A stretch of 64,000 nucleotides of DNA from Xenorhabdus hominickii (GTDB taxonomy: Bacteria; Pseudomonadota; Gammaproteobacteria; Enterobacterales; Enterobacteriaceae), in contig NZ_NJAI01000001.1 in the NCBI RefSeq assembly GCF_002632725.1, forward strand, positions 1,139,801 to 1,203,800. The letters are read 5' to 3'. This document shows positions 1 through 13,130 of this stretch, in pieces. The position numbers were made by a program, and so were the translations under genes. The notes under the pieces are model-generated. The model searched no databases. It saw only the letters and a program-made list of their open reading frames with translations, and was not told where the DNA came from. The first letter of the stretch is position 1, and each line of letters opens with the position of its first letter.

Positions 1-79
1 CCGTTACAATCGGCAATATTTTTCTGAGTTGTAAAAATTTCCCTTTATAGGGTTTCCCCTCGGGTATGTAGGAGTTGTC

Positions 80-613
80 ATGAAAGTAGCAAAAGACTTG
101 GTGGTCAGTCTGGCTTATCAAGTAAGAACAGAAGATGGTGTTTTAGTTGATGAGTCCACGGTGAGTGCACCGTTAGACTATCTGCATGGCCGTGGTTCCC
201 TGATTAGTGGTTTGGAAAAAGCTCTGGAAGGCCGTGAGGCGGGTGAGCGTTTTGATGTTAGCGTAGAATCTAATGATGCATACGGTCAGTATGATGATAA
301 TCTGGTTCAGCGCGTACCAAAAGATGTGTTTGTTGGTGTTGATGAAGTGCAGGTTGGTATGCGTTTTCTGGCTGACACAGATCAAGGGCCTATTCCAGTT
401 GAAATCACCGAAGTAGATGGTGATGAAGTTGTCGTTGATGCTAACCACATGCTGGCTGGTCAAAATCTGAAATTCAATGTTGAAATTGTAGCAATTCGTG
501 AAGCGACCGAAGAAGAGTTGTCTCACGGCCATGTGCATGGTCAGGGTGGATGCGGTGATCATGACCATCATGATCACGAAGAACATGAATGCTGTGGTGG
601 CGGTTGCCACTGA
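80..613 (+). CDS. slyD: FKBP-type peptidyl-prolyl isomerase SlyD
   Basis: SlyD is a cytosolic prolyl isomerase and chaperone that also binds nickel and supports hydrogenase maturation. The 177-residue protein has the FKBP fold split around an insert-in-flap chaperone domain (about residues 70-120). Its C-terminal tail from about residue 149 is rich in His and Cys (for example DHDHHDHEEHECCGGGCH), the metal-binding region. E. coli SlyD is somewhat longer (196), so the tail is shortened. The start follows a GGAG-type site. The neighbours slyX and fkpA match E. coli order. Confidence 0.97.
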   Translation: MKVAKDLVVSLAYQVRTEDGVLVDESTVSAPLDYLHGRGSLISGLEKALEGREAGERFDVSVESNDAYGQYDDNLVQRVPKDVFVGVDEVQVGMRFLADTDQGPIPVEITEVDGDEVVVDANHMLAGQNLKFNVEIVAIREATEEELSHGHVHGQGGCGDHDHHDHEEHECCGGGCH

Positions 614-663
614 TTTTTGGTTACCTGAAAAGTTTTGGCTAACTGAAAAATCAGTAAGCAGAC

Positions 664-700
664 AAAAAAAGGGAAGCGCCTGATGGCCTTCTCTTTTTTT
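664..700 (+). terminator. Probable intrinsic terminator after slyD
   Basis: An imperfect hairpin joins an A-rich/GGGAAGCGCC arm to GGCCTTCTC followed by seven T residues. It lies 50 bases after the slyD stop and before the convergent slyX gene. The A-rich left arm and T-rich right arm could let it work in both directions. Confidence 0.6.
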
Positions 701-744
701 ATGTTCCAGCCTTCCTTGGCAGGTTTTGATTCTGGCGATCACTA

Positions 745-963
745 TCAGTAATGAGGGGGTGGTGTTTCTTCCGAAAGCGGTGCAATAATCGATGATTGGT
801 GTGTCTTCAGACGTTCAGCAATTAATTTCAGTTGTTCTTGTACCTTGACAGTTTCGATTTGCTGCTTTCTTACCTCTTGATTCAGCTCTTCAATGATGGC
901 TTCCTGATAGGCCAGCTTGGTTTCCAGTTGTTCAAATCTTTGTTCAAATTCAGATAATTCCAT
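745..963 (-). CDS. slyX: SlyX family protein
   Basis: This 72-residue protein of unknown biochemical role matches E. coli SlyX in length and in its end, EETPPPHY. Heptad-like spacing of Leu, Ile and Glu (LETKLAYQEAIIEELNQEV) predicts one long coiled coil, probably oligomeric. It lies on the minus strand between slyD and fkpA, as in E. coli. Its start is preceded by a good GAGGAAAG-type ribosome binding site on the minus strand. Confidence 0.95.
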   Translation of the reverse strand: MELSEFEQRFEQLETKLAYQEAIIEELNQEVRKQQIETVKVQEQLKLIAERLKTHQSSIIAPLSEETPPPHY

Positions 964-1219
964 TATCTTTCCTCCTGTCTCTGGTCAAGTAATTACATGG
1001 TGGAACGGTTATTCTAATCAAATTGATACTATAATACTCCAACATACAAGGCTCTAAGTGAAAAAGGGTTTCATGAAACCTATTTATCTTAATGTTGTCT
1101 CAATGGTTTTAAAAACAAGGTATCACAAATATTGTCATTGGTTTTCCAGGACGGTTATAGTAAATGGTATCAGTGACTTTTGCTGACGGTGACCCCACCC
1201 AAATTGATTGGAGAATAGG

Positions 1220-1984
1220 ATGAAATCATTGTTTAAAACAACTTTGCTGGCAACGACTCTGGCAGTAGCATTCAGTGCCCCTCAAGCTCTGGCTGCCAAC
1301 GCGGAAACCAAAAGCGAAGTTAAACTGAATAGTTCGTTTAAAACGACAGAACAACAGAATTCTTATGCTCTGGGCGCCTCTCTGGGTAACTACATGGCAC
1401 ACTCATTGAACGAGCAGAAAACGCTCGGTATCAACATAGAAAAAGCTCAGCTTTTGGCTGGTGTTGAAGATGCTTTAAATAATAAAAGCAAGATGACTGA
1501 TCAAGAAATTCAGGACACTTTGCTCGCTTTTGAAACTAAAGTGAAAGATGCAGCACAAGCAAAAGCAAAAAAAGACGCCAGTGAAAATGGTGAAAAAGGG
1601 GCTCAATACCGTGAAGAGTTTGCTAAGCAATCAGGTGTAGTGAAAACCAAAACCGGTCTTCTTTATAAAATTGAGAAAGAAGGAACAGGTAAGGTTCCTA
1701 ATGAAAGTGACACAGTGGTTGTCAACTACACGGGTTCTTTGATTGATGGACTGGTTTTTGATAGCTCTTATGAGCGTAAAGAGCCTCTGTCAATTCGTCT
1801 GGATAGCGTTATCCCGGGTTGGAAAGAAGGCTTACAGCACGTGAAGAAAGGCGGTAAAATTAAGTTAGTTATTCCACCTAATCTGGCTTACGATCAAGCA
1901 AACCTGCCTAAAATCCCCGCTAACTCTACTTTAGTTTTCGAAGTTGAATTACTGGATATTAAGCCGGCTGCCAAGACAAAGTAA
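1220..1984 (+). CDS. fkpA: Periplasmic FKBP-type peptidyl-prolyl isomerase FkpA
   Basis: FkpA is a periplasmic chaperone and prolyl isomerase that helps outer-membrane and secreted proteins fold, typically as part of the envelope stress response. The ATG at 1220 is chosen because GGAG lies just upstream and it gives a clean signal peptide (MKSLFKTTLLATTLAVAFSA, cleavage near ALAA). A TTG four codons earlier is not needed. The mature protein has N-terminal dimerisation helices (about residues 30-130) and a C-terminal FKBP domain (about 145-250). Length is 254 residues, near the family norm. Confidence 0.97.
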   Translation: MKSLFKTTLLATTLAVAFSAPQALAANAETKSEVKLNSSFKTTEQQNSYALGASLGNYMAHSLNEQKTLGINIEKAQLLAGVEDALNNKSKMTDQEIQDTLLAFETKVKDAAQAKAKKDASENGEKGAQYREEFAKQSGVVKTKTGLLYKIEKEGTGKVPNESDTVVVNYTGSLIDGLVFDSSYERKEPLSIRLDSVIPGWKEGLQHVKKGGKIKLVIPPNLAYDQANLPKIPANSTLVFEVELLDIKPAAKTK

Positions 1985-2012
1985 TTCCTTTAATAATTAA
2001 GAAATAACAGTG

Positions 2013-2040
2013 ACAGGGGTTTTAATAACCCCTGTTTAGT
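2013..2040 (+). terminator. Intrinsic terminator after fkpA
   Basis: A perfect 9-bp stem, ACAGGGGTT/AACCCCTGT, has a TTAAT loop and a T-rich tail. It lies 28 bases downstream of the fkpA stop. Confidence 0.8.
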
Positions 2041-2375
2041 CATGTTTTGTTTTTAACTTTCTATTTGGCGAGTAATAAGTCTGAATAAAGAAAAAATAAA
2101 TTTACCAGATTATTATTTCTTGCGGTATTAACTGAAATATTTTCTTATATTTCAGGTGAAGTTGGCATAAAAGCTGTGATAAAACCCGGCGGTATGCACA
2201 GCAAGAGCTTGACGGCAATTCAATGTGGTTTTAACGTCATTATTCTGAATAGAGCATGGTCAATTTAGGAATGTTTGCTGAGATAGACGCTTAATTGTAG
2301 TAATGTGATTTTATAATAAATCTCACTAGATATTTTTGGTGAGGCAAAGTCTGAGTTTGAAGGATGGTGTATTAC
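2041..2375 (+). other. fkpA-yheO intergenic region
   Basis: About 330 bases of AT-rich sequence without a supportable gene separate the fkpA terminator from yheO. It must hold the yheO-tusDCB promoter, but no single strong -35/-10 pair stands out. An AAGGA sequence just before 2364 is the likely ribosome binding site for the ATG at 2376. Confidence 0.5.
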
Positions 2376-3098
2376 ATGTCTACCCCGCTATTATCTGGTG
2401 ATAACAGTGATATTGATTTACTGGAAAACCAACCGTTCAGTGAAACGGATCATGAAATTTTAAAATCTTACGAGGCTGCTGTTGATGGCCTTGCTATGTT
2501 GATTGGTGGGCATTGTGAAATAGTTCTTCATTCACTGGAAGATCTTAAATGTTCAGCTGTCAGAATAGCTAATGGGGAACATACTGGGCGTAAGATTGGT
2601 TCTCCAATTACGGATTTAGCATTACGGATGCTGCATGATATTACGGATGAAGATAGCAGTGTTTCCAAAGCGTATTTCACGCGGGCAAAAAGTGGCTCGT
2701 TGATGAAATCTATCACGATTGCTATTCGCAATCGCCAGCGTCGTGTCATTGGGCTTTTGTGCATCAATATGAACCTTGATGTGCCTTTCTCCGAAATTAT
2801 TCAAACTTTTATCCCAGAAAAAAGTCGCGAGATTGCGTCAAACGTCAATTTTGCCTCTTCCGTAGATGATCTGGTTGCACAGACCCTGGAATTCACGATT
2901 GAAGAAGTGAATGCCGATCGCAATGTTTCTAATAATGCGAAAAACAGACAAGTGGTGCTTAACCTCTATGAGAAAGGCATCTTTGATATTAAGGATGCGA
3001 TTAATCAGGTTGCGGATCGTCTGAATATCTCCAAACATACGGTATATCTCTATATTCGCCAATTTAAACATGGTGAATGTGCTAGTGCGGAGAAGTAA
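2376..3098 (+). CDS. yheO: YheO-like PAS/helix-turn-helix regulator
   Basis: This is a putative transcriptional regulator of the YheO/DauR type: an N-terminal PAS-like YheO domain (about residues 20-135) and a C-terminal helix-turn-helix (about 185-230, containing [17 protein letters not shown]). The ATG at 2376 gives a 240-residue protein aligning with E. coli YheO from its first residue. A start at 2364 would add only MVYY. It heads the tusDCB run, and its stop overlaps the tusD start (TAATG), so the genes are translationally coupled. Its regulatory target is not visible. Confidence 0.93.
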   Translation: MSTPLLSGDNSDIDLLENQPFSETDHEILKSYEAAVDGLAMLIGGHCEIVLHSLEDLKCSAVRIANGEHTGRKIGSPITDLALRMLHDITDEDSSVSKAYFTRAKSGSLMKSITIAIRNRQRRVIGLLCINMNLDVPFSEIIQTFIPEKSREIASNVNFASSVDDLVAQTLEFTIEEVNADRNVSNNAKNRQVVLNLYEKGIFDIKDAINQVADRLNISKHTVYLYIRQFKHGECASAEK

Positions 3099-3493
3099 TG
3101 TTATCACTGTCTTATTGCCTGCTGGTCACTGGGCCAGCTTATGGTACTCAGCAAGCCAGCAGCGCCTGCCAATTTGCTCAGGCGTTGATCGCTTCTGGTC
3201 ATAAACTGCATAGCGTATTTTTTTATCGTGAAGGTGTGCAAAATGGCAATCAATTGGTTGCTCCCGCCAATGATGAATTTGATTTGGTCAGGGCATGGCA
3301 GGCATTGGCAGTCCAGCATCAGTTCAATCTGTTCATTTGCGTTGCAGCTGCGTTACGGCGCGGTATTGTGGATGAACAGCAAGCCGGTGAATTAAATCTT
3401 CCCGCTGCAAATTTGGCTGAGGGTTTCGAACTCAGTGGACTGGGCGCTTTGGCGGAAGCCATGATGCTATGCGACCGCGTTATACAATTTTAG
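3098..3493 (+). CDS. tusD: Sulfurtransferase complex subunit TusD
   Basis: TusD takes persulfide sulfur from TusA and passes it to TusE in the relay that makes 2-thiouridine at tRNA wobble position 34 with MnmA. The 131-residue DsrE/F-like protein keeps the active-site cysteine (Cys81 in [11 protein letters not shown]) and the [14 protein letters not shown] start of the fold. Its ATG overlaps the yheO stop by one base. It works as the heterohexamer TusB2C2D2 with the next two genes. Confidence 0.96.
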   Translation: MLSLSYCLLVTGPAYGTQQASSACQFAQALIASGHKLHSVFFYREGVQNGNQLVAPANDEFDLVRAWQALAVQHQFNLFICVAAALRRGIVDEQQAGELNLPAANLAEGFELSGLGALAEAMMLCDRVIQF

Positions 3494-3530
3494 ATTAGAG
3501 CACATTTAGATTAGAGCGCAGTGGCTATTA

Positions 3531-3890
3531 ATGAAAAAAATCGCTTTTGTTTTTACTGAAGCTCCCCATGGGTCTTCTGCCGGTAGAGAGGGGCTGGATG
3601 CACTACTCGCAACATCGGCATTGACCGAACAGATTGGCGTGTTCTTTATTTCTGATGGTGTGTTTCAACTACTGTCCAATCAGCAGCCGGATAAAATTCT
3701 AGCCCGGGATTATATCTCCACTTTCAAAGTCCTGCCTCTTTATGACATTGATAACTGCTATGTTTGCCTTGATGATCTGGTGATTCGGGGAGGCAGTCCA
3801 GATAGTCACCTTGTTCTGGATGCTGAATTTCTGTCTGCGGCAGCGATACGAAAACGGTTAGCAGGTTATGATGTTGTGTTGAAATTTTAA
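3531..3890 (+). CDS. tusC: Sulfurtransferase complex subunit TusC
   Basis: TusC is a structural DsrF-like subunit of the TusBCD complex for tRNA 2-thiouridine formation. It is 119 residues long and begins [20 protein letters not shown], typical for the family. It lies 37 bases after tusD and 19 before tusB, in one operon. Confidence 0.95.
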   Translation: MKKIAFVFTEAPHGSSAGREGLDALLATSALTEQIGVFFISDGVFQLLSNQQPDKILARDYISTFKVLPLYDIDNCYVCLDDLVIRGGSPDSHLVLDAEFLSAAAIRKRLAGYDVVLKF

Positions 3891-3909
3891 TCTATTTTAG
3901 GTAGGTAAC

Positions 3910-4197
3910 ATGTTATATACTGTCAGTCGCTCACCTTACCAAGATGACTTCAATGCAATGCTTGGCCTGATCTCTGATACAGATGATGTTCTGCTGATTC
4001 AGAACGGTGTATTACTGGGTATCAATGAAAATCGCTATTTGATCGAGTTGCTCCGAACGGGCGCTGGCATTTATGCCTTGGAGGCAGATATAGCGGCACG
4101 GGGTTTGATTGAACAAATATCAAACCGTGTTCAGGTGATTGATTACAAGGGATTTGTTAACTTAACTGTAAAACATAAGCAAAATTTTGCCTGGTAG
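3910..4197 (+). CDS. tusB: Sulfurtransferase complex subunit TusB
   Basis: TusB is the smallest DsrH-like subunit of TusBCD, 95 residues, with family-typical features such as the MLYTVSRSPYQ start and a YKGFVNLTVKH C-terminus. An AGGTAGGT sequence just upstream supplies the ribosome binding site. It closes the yheO-tusDCB operon immediately upstream of the str promoter. Confidence 0.94.
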   Translation: MLYTVSRSPYQDDFNAMLGLISDTDDVLLIQNGVLLGINENRYLIELLRTGAGIYALEADIAARGLIEQISNRVQVIDYKGFVNLTVKHKQNFAW

Positions 4198-4207
4198 ATG
4201 AGGCTGA

Positions 4208-4786
<579 letters not shown>

Positions 4787-4863
4787 TGGTTCTCCGTTAA
4801 GTAAGGCCAAACATTTTTCACTTTAATGTCAAAATAAACTCGTAGAGTTTTGGACAACCCTGA

Positions 4864-5355
<492 letters not shown>

Positions 5356-5433
5356 TCCCTTTGTAGTGAATATGTTCTGGGTAGCTGCTTGGCTACCCGT
5401 TCTTTGAATTGAACGCCCACGAGAGAGGAAAAA

Positions 5434-7542
5434 ATGGCTCGTAAAACACCTATAGCACGTTACCGCAATATCGGTATCAGTGCTCACATCGACGCCGGTA
5501 AAACCACGACAACTGAACGTATTCTGTTTTACACAGGTGTAAACCATAAAATTGGTGAGACGCACGAAGGTTCTGCAACAATGGACTGGATGGAGCAGGA
5601 ACAGGAACGTGGTATCACCATTACGTCCGCTGCGACTACTGCATTCTGGTCTGGTATGGCTAAACAGTATGAGCCACACCGCGTCAACATCATCGACACC
5701 CCAGGCCACGTTGACTTCACTATCGAAGTAGAACGTTCTATGCGTGTTCTTGACGGTGCAGTAATGGTTTACTGTGCAGTTGGTGGCGTTCAGCCTCAGT
5801 CTGAGACTGTGTGGCGTCAGGCTAACAAATACAATGTTCCACGTATCGCGTTCGTTAACAAAATGGACCGTATGGGGGCAAACTTCCTGCGTGTAGTAGA
5901 GCAGATCAAAACCCGTCTGGCTGCGAACCCTGTTCCACTTCAACTGGCAATAGGTGCTGAAGATTCCTTCACCGGTGTTGTTGACCTGTTGAAAATGAAA
6001 GCAATCAACTGGAATGAAGCAGATCAGGGCGTTACCTTCGAATACGAAGATATCCCTGCTGACATGGTTGAGTTGGCACAGGAATGGCATCAGAACCTGA
6101 TCGAATCCGCAGCAGAAGCATCAGATGAACTGATGGACAAATATCTGGGCGGTGAAGAGCTGACTGAAGAAGAAATCAAGACAGCTCTGCGTAAACGTGT
6201 TCTGGCTGGCGAAATCATCCTAGTTACCTGTGGTTCTGCATTTAAGAACAAAGGTGTTCAGGCAATGCTGGATGCAGTTATCGACTATCTGCCGGCACCA
6301 ACTGACGTTGAGTCTATTAAAGGCCTTCTGCCAGACGGTAAAGATACTCCAGCAGAGCGTCACTCAAGCGATGAAGAGCCATTCTCAGCACTGGCGTTCA
6401 AAATCGCTACTGACCCATTCGTGGGTAACTTGACTTTCTTCCGTGTTTACTCTGGTGTTGTTAACTCTGGTGATACTGTACTGAACCCGGTGAAAGACAG
6501 GAAAGAGCGTTTTGGCCGTATCGTTCAGATGCATGCTAACAAACGTGAAGAAATCAAAGAAGTCCGTGCAGGCGATATCGCTGCTGCAATCGGTCTGAAA
6601 GATGTCACTACAGGTGATACTCTCTGTGATATTAGCTCCCCAATCATTTTGGAGCGCATGGAATTCCCAGAGCCAGTTATCTCTGTTGCTATCGAACCAA
6701 AAACTAAAGCTGACCAAGAAAAAATGGGTATCGCTTTAGGTCGTCTGGCTCAGGAAGACCCATCATTCCGCGTAACCAGTGACGAAGAAACTGGTCAGAC
6801 TATTATCGCGGGTATGGGTGAACTGCACCTCGACGTTCTGGTTGACCGTATGCGTCGCGAATTTAACGTTGAAGCGAACGTAGGTAAACCTCAGGTTGCT
6901 TACCGTGAAACTATCCGCACTACTGTTGAGCAGGAAGGTAAACACGCTAAACAGTCAGGTGGTCGTGGTCAGTATGGTCACGTTTGGCTACGTGTTGAGC
7001 CTCTGGAACCAGGTGGCGAAGGTTACGTGTTCGAGAACGCAATCGTCGGTGGTGTTGTTCCTAAAGAATATATTCCAGGCGTAGATAAAGGCGTTCGTGA
7101 ACAGCTGAAAGGCGGTGTTCTGGCTGGTTATCCAATTGTTGACGTTAAAGTTACCCTGTTTGATGGTTCTTACCATGACGTTGACTCCTCGGAAATCGCC
7201 TTTAAAATTGCTGCATCCATGGCATTTAAAGAAGGCTTCATGAAAGCGAAACCAGTTCTGCTGGAACCAATCATGAAAGTTGAAGTGGAAACACCAGAAG
7301 ACTACATGGGCGACGTCATCGGTGACTTGAACCGTCGCCGTGGTATGATCGAAGGTATGGATGATCTAGCAACGGGCAAAATTGTTCGTGCTCAAGTACC
7401 ATTATCTGAAATGTTTGGTTATGCTACTGACCTGCGTTCTCAGACCCAAGGTCGTGCTTCTTACTCCATGGAGTTCTTGAAGTACAACGAAGCGCCTAGC
7501 AACGTCGCTCAGGCTATTATCGAAACTCGTAAAGCTAGATAA
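5434..7542 (+). CDS. fusA: Elongation factor G
   Basis: EF-G is the GTPase that drives translocation and, with RRF, ribosome recycling. The 702-residue protein has G1 [12 protein letters not shown] (near residue 17), G3 DTPGHVDF and G4 [10 protein letters not shown], followed by domains II-V. A GAGAGAGGA ribosome binding site precedes the ATG. It is the third gene of the str operon, 78 bases after rpsG. Confidence 0.99.
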   Translation: MARKTPIARYRNIGISAHIDAGKTTTTERILFYTGVNHKIGETHEGSATMDWMEQEQERGITITSAATTAFWSGMAKQYEPHRVNIIDTPGHVDFTIEVERSMRVLDGAVMVYCAVGGVQPQSETVWRQANKYNVPRIAFVNKMDRMGANFLRVVEQIKTRLAANPVPLQLAIGAEDSFTGVVDLLKMKAINWNEADQGVTFEYEDIPADMVELAQEWHQNLIESAAEASDELMDKYLGGEELTEEEIKTALRKRVLAGEIILVTCGSAFKNKGVQAMLDAVIDYLPAPTDVESIKGLLPDGKDTPAERHSSDEEPFSALAFKIATDPFVGNLTFFRVYSGVVNSGDTVLNPVKDRKERFGRIVQMHANKREEIKEVRAGDIAAAIGLKDVTTGDTLCDISSPIILERMEFPEPVISVAIEPKTKADQEKMGIALGRLAQEDPSFRVTSDEETGQTIIAGMGELHLDVLVDRMRREFNVEANVGKPQVAYRETIRTTVEQEGKHAKQSGGRGQYGHVWLRVEPLEPGGEGYVFENAIVGGVVPKEYIPGVDKGVREQLKGGVLAGYPIVDVKVTLFDGSYHDVDSSEIAFKIAASMAFKEGFMKAKPVLLEPIMKVEVETPEDYMGDVIGDLNRRRGMIEGMDDLATGKIVRAQVPLSEMFGYATDLRSQTQGRASYSMEFLKYNEAPSNVAQAIIETRKAR

Positions 7543-8796
<1,254 letters not shown>

Positions 8797-8820
8797 TTTT
8801 TTTATGTGTTCATTCTGGAA

Positions 8821-8843
8821 GGGCATCGACAGATGCCCTTTTT
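8821..8843 (+). terminator. Intrinsic terminator after tuf
   Basis: A 7-bp stem GGGCATC/GATGCCC with a GACA tetraloop is followed by five T residues, 24 bases after the tuf stop. It should end most str transcription before secE. Confidence 0.85.
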
Positions 8844-8860
8844 ATACGTTGTTTTAATAA

Positions 8861-8955
8861 GAACCTATCTCATCAATAGTTGTTCATAATTAACTGTTCT
8901 ATAATGGATAAATTGTCATTCGACGGTTATTCTTAAGTATTGGTGAGATAGGCTC
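8861..8955. repeat. MITE-like inverted-repeat element between tuf and secE
   Basis: An 18-bp terminal inverted repeat (GAACCTATCTCATCAATA at 8861-8878 and the complement of 8938-8955, two mismatches) bounds a 95-bp AT-rich segment with no coding capacity. This is the form of a miniature inverted-repeat element or a solo transposon remnant. No clear target duplication is seen. The 176 bases from here to secE hold no gene and presumably carry the secE-nusG promoter. Confidence 0.55.
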
Positions 8956-9131
8956 TGATACAACGGATGGGCTTTCATATCGTTTAAGATGCAAAGTCCT
9001 ACTGAATTATGGCGCCGAGTCAGATACAATTACAATTATCTTTGGGTTCGGTCTGATTTGTTTTGCTCTTGCGAGGCAAGCTGGCTATCTATTTTCATCA
9101 TAGTTACTTACATATAGTTACAGGTTGGTTT

Positions 9132-9515
9132 ATGAGTGCGAATAGCGATGCTCAAGTAAGCGGGCGTGGTCTTGATATAGCAAAATGGCTACTGGTAGCA
9201 GTTCTGTTAGTGGTTGCTATTGTGGGTAATTACTATTACCGAGAGTATAACCTGCCTCTGCGCGCGATAGCCGTCGTTGCTATTGTTGCCTTTGCAGGAG
9301 CAGTTGCATTGTGGACTGCGAAAGGTAAATCTGCATTAGCATTTGCCCGTGAAGCCCGCATTGAAATGCGTAAAGTCATTTGGCCAACTCGCCAGGAAGC
9401 TCTGCATACAACCCTGATTGTTGCAGCAGTCACTGCTGTCATGTCCTTGATTTTATGGGGGCTGGATGGCGTTCTGGTGCGTTTAGTTTCATTTATTACA
9501 GGCCTGAGGTTTTAA
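9132..9515 (+). CDS. secE: Preprotein translocase subunit SecE
   Basis: SecE is the essential inner-membrane clamp of the SecYEG channel. The ATG at 9132 ([15 protein letters not shown]) gives 127 residues, the E. coli length. An earlier in-frame start at 9063 is rejected. Three membrane segments are visible (about residues 18-36, 44-62 and 93-111), and the conserved cytoplasmic stretch [18 protein letters not shown] lies before the last. Its stop is two bases before nusG. Confidence 0.98.
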   Translation: MSANSDAQVSGRGLDIAKWLLVAVLLVVAIVGNYYYREYNLPLRAIAVVAIVAFAGAVALWTAKGKSALAFAREARIEMRKVIWPTRQEALHTTLIVAAVTAVMSLILWGLDGVLVRLVSFITGLRF

Positions 9516-9517
9516 AA

Positions 9518-10063
9518 ATGTCTGAATCCCCAAAAAAGCGTTGGTATGTCATACAGGCATTTTCTGGGTTTGAAAGTCGCGTCTCTCAATCTCTGCGTGA
9601 GCATATCAAATTAGAAAATATGGAAGATTCTTTCGGCGAAGTGATGGTGCCGACAGAAGAGGTTGTTGAGATCCGAAGTGGTCAACGCCGTAAAAGCGAG
9701 CGTAAATTCTTCCCTGGCTATGTCTTGGTACAGATGGTAATGAACGATGCGACTTGGCATTTGGTTCGCAGTGTACCTCGCGTAATGGGTTTTATCGGCG
9801 GTACGTCTGACCGTCCTGCACCAATCAGTGATAAAGAAGTTGATGCGATTATGAATCGTCTTCAACAGGTTGGTGATAAACCCCGGCCAAAAACTCTGTT
9901 CGAGCCAGGAGAAATGGTTCGTGTCAGCGATGGCCCGTTTGCAGACTTCAATGGTGTAGTGGAAGAAGTCGATTACGAAAAGAGCCGCTTGAAAGTTTCG
10001 GTTTCTATCTTTGGTCGTGCTACACCAGTCGAGCTGGATTTCAGTCAGGTAGAGAAAGCCTAA
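9518..10063 (+). CDS. nusG: Transcription termination/antitermination factor NusG
   Basis: NusG binds RNA polymerase, links it to Rho or to ribosomal S10, and supports rrn antitermination. The ATG at 9518 gives 181 residues, as in E. coli. The N-terminal NGN domain begins with [14 protein letters not shown], and the C-terminal KOW domain contains [20 protein letters not shown]. It forms the secE-nusG operon. Confidence 0.98.
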   Translation: MSESPKKRWYVIQAFSGFESRVSQSLREHIKLENMEDSFGEVMVPTEEVVEIRSGQRRKSERKFFPGYVLVQMVMNDATWHLVRSVPRVMGFIGGTSDRPAPISDKEVDAIMNRLQQVGDKPRPKTLFEPGEMVRVSDGPFADFNGVVEEVDYEKSRLKVSVSIFGRATPVELDFSQVEKA

Positions 10064-10089
10064 TCTGATGCTTAAGTAAACAAGCTCGC

Positions 10090-10118
10090 TTGCAAAAGGT
10101 GTGAAATTAGCATACAAT
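10090..10118 (+). promoter_or_regulatory. Possible rplK (L11 operon) promoter inside the nusG terminator
   Basis: TTGCAA (10090-10095), a 17-base spacer and TACAAT (10113-10118) make a plausible sigma-70 promoter. Its -10 lies in the loop and right arm of the nusG terminator. Transcripts would start near 10125 and carry a leader of about 150 bases before rplK. This is inferred from position and consensus only. Confidence 0.5.
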
Positions 10119-10136
10119 TTCGCGCCTTTTGTTTTT
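10093..10136 (+). terminator. Strong terminator after nusG
   Basis: A 16-bp stem has its arms at 10093-10108 and 10116-10131, with two G-U pairs in RNA, a 7-base loop and five T residues. It lies 30 bases after the nusG stop. A promoter-like sequence overlaps it and is listed separately. Confidence 0.85.
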
Positions 10137-10221
10137 ATCTAGAGTCTGTTTTTGACGCAATCTAGATATGCTCAAATAGGTATAGTTTAAATGGCCTGGT
10201 CTTTTAAGACGGGGCCTGTAT

Positions 10222-10256
10222 TGTCAGGGGAGCCTCATTTTGAGGCGATAGACCCA
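10222..10256 (+). promoter_or_regulatory. Probable L1-binding translational operator of rplK-rplA
   Basis: Just upstream of rplK, GGGGAGCCTCA, a short loop and TGAGGCGATAGACC form a 6-bp stem with flanking unpaired purines. In E. coli ribosomal protein L1 binds a structure in this place, mimicking its 23S site, and represses L11 and L1 synthesis. The match is by position and form. Confidence 0.65.
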
Positions 10257-10272
10257 CATAGAGGAAATATAG

Positions 10273-11406
<1,134 letters not shown>

Positions 11407-11740
11407 TTATTTAAGCTGAGAATAAAGCTTTACCTTAGTGTCAGATTTGTCTAAAATCCGACGCTTAAAATTTGCCTGATAATATGTAACAACTATTAAT
11501 AGTCGCTATATAAAATCTATCGAGCAAATCACAGTTTTCGGTTGGAGCTTGGCCTGATCCAAGCCCCGTCCAAGACCGCAGGCGTAAGTAATTACTTAAT
11601 ATCCTGCGTAGACGGTGACAGAGCCAAATGAAATTTATTTTTCTGGATTCTGCTCACCGTGTTTCAGCGCTCAGGCACATTTGGTGCTTTGAGTGAAGTG
11701 AGTCCCGGGTTTTCCCGGTTAATCCAGGAGCAAGAAGCTA
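11407..11740 (+). promoter_or_regulatory. rplJ leader with L10 autoregulatory structure
   Basis: A 334-base gene-free interval separates rplA from rplJ. Its second half (about 11560-11735) has several paired segments and an extended structured part ending at AATCCAGGAGCAAGAAG before rplJ. In E. coli the L10-(L12)4 complex binds this leader and represses rplJL. A promoter is expected in the AT-rich first half: TTGCCT at 11472 with TATTAA at 11494 is one possibility. Confidence 0.65.
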
Positions 11741-12238
11741 ATGGCACTAAATCTTCAAGACAAACAAGCGATTGTTGCTGAAGTCAGCGAAGTAGCCAAA
11801 GGCGCGCTGTCTGCGGTTGTTGCGGATTCTCGCGGCGTTACCGTAGATAAAATGACTGAACTGCGTAAAGCAGGTCGCGAAGCTGGCGTTTACATGCGTG
11901 TTGTTCGTAACACCCTGATGCGTCGTGCTGTTGAAGGCACCGATTACGAGTGTCTGAAAGAAGCGTTTGTTGGTCCAACCTTGATTGCTTTCTCTAATGA
12001 ACATCCGGGCGCAGCTGCTCGTTTGTTCAAAGAGTTCGCGAAAGCGAACCCAGCATTCGAGATTAAAGCAGCAGCCTTTGAAGGTGAGTTTATTTCAGGT
12101 GAAAATATCGATCGCCTGGCAACACTCCCAACTTACGATGAAGCAATCGCACGCCTGATGGCAACCATGAAAGAAGCCTCTGCAGGCAAACTGGTTCGCA
12201 CTCTGGCTGCGCTACGCGATCAGAAAGAAGCTGCTTAA
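11741..12238 (+). CDS. rplJ: 50S ribosomal protein L10
   Basis: L10 anchors the L7/L12 dimers to the ribosome. It has 165 residues, with an N-terminal 23S/L11-binding domain ([20 protein letters not shown]) and a C-terminal helix that holds L7/L12. Repression through the structured leader just upstream is expected. Confidence 0.98.
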   Translation: MALNLQDKQAIVAEVSEVAKGALSAVVADSRGVTVDKMTELRKAGREAGVYMRVVRNTLMRRAVEGTDYECLKEAFVGPTLIAFSNEHPGAAARLFKEFAKANPAFEIKAAAFEGEFISGENIDRLATLPTYDEAIARLMATMKEASAGKLVRTLAALRDQKEAA

Positions 12239-12301
12239 TAGCCTATTTCCTTCGTTGCTTTTTAACGTATAAACTTTTTCTGAATTTTAGGAACACTTGT
12301 T

Positions 12302-12667
12302 ATGTCTATCACTAAAGAACAAATTCTGGACGCAGTTGCAGAAATGTCTGTAATGGACGTTGTTGAACTGATCAGCATGATGGAAGAAAAGTTCGGCGTT
12401 TCTGCTGCTGCAGCTGTAGCTGTAGTTGGTGCTGCTGCTGAAGCTGTTGAAGAAAAAACTGAATTCGACGTAATTCTGACTGGCGTTGGTGCAAACAAAG
12501 TTGCTGTAATCAAAGCAGTACGTGGCGCAACTGGTCTGGGTCTGAAAGAAGCTAAAGACCTGGTTGAAAGCGCACCAGCTGCTCTGAAAGAAGCAATCAG
12601 CAAAGACGACGCTGAAGCTCTGAAAAAATCTCTGGAAGAAGCTGGTGCTTCTGTTGAGATCAAGTAA
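12302..12667 (+). CDS. rplL: 50S ribosomal protein L7/L12
   Basis: The stalk protein recruits translation factors. It has 121 residues, with an N-terminal dimerisation domain, an Ala-rich hinge (about residues 36-52) and a C-terminal factor-binding domain containing [20 protein letters not shown]. It is encoded 63 bases after rplJ with a strong ribosome binding site and precedes an attenuator. Confidence 0.98.
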   Translation: MSITKEQILDAVAEMSVMDVVELISMMEEKFGVSAAAAVAVVGAAAEAVEEKTEFDVILTGVGANKVAVIKAVRGATGLGLKEAKDLVESAPAALKEAISKDDAEALKKSLEEAGASVEIK

Positions 12668-12707
12668 GATCAGTTTGAAGTTCGCAGCCTGATTTTCTAA
12701 GGCTGGC

Positions 12708-12738
12708 GGCTGGCGATTTTTTAATCGCCAGCCTTTTT
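12708..12738 (+). terminator. rplL-rpoB attenuator
   Basis: A perfect 11-bp stem GGCTGGCGATT/AATCGCCAGCC with a TTTT loop is followed by five T residues. In E. coli the corresponding partial terminator lets only some transcripts reach rpoBC, setting the ratio of ribosomal protein to polymerase. The remaining 390 bases to rpoB are AT-rich and gene-free; an RNase III processing stem is expected there but was not resolved. Confidence 0.85.
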
Positions 12739-13130
12739 GCGCTGTAAGGGCATTGTCTGTAAAGGTTTTAATCTAATATTTTGTTTTAATATATTTTTTA
12801 AAAATATTGTCTTAACGATATTGTTTTAACAACCTTGCTTTAATGGCATAGCCTGAGAGCCAATTATGCAGGGGATTAGTAGCATTTCACACTGTTTAGC
12901 TGCTAATGAACCTAAAATGCTTTTTCCTATTGACGACTTAATATACTGCGTTCTCAGCTACGATCCACTCGGGTAGCTCGGTAGTCAGGTAGCGCAATGA
13001 AATGATTTAAGAGTAATAGCAATGAGTATTACGGAAAATATTCTATTTTCTGTTCGAAGAAATAGTGTTGCAGAATGCTGTCCTAAAAGGCGGGCAGAGT
13101 GGGTCACTGATCAGCGAGCTGAGGAACCCT

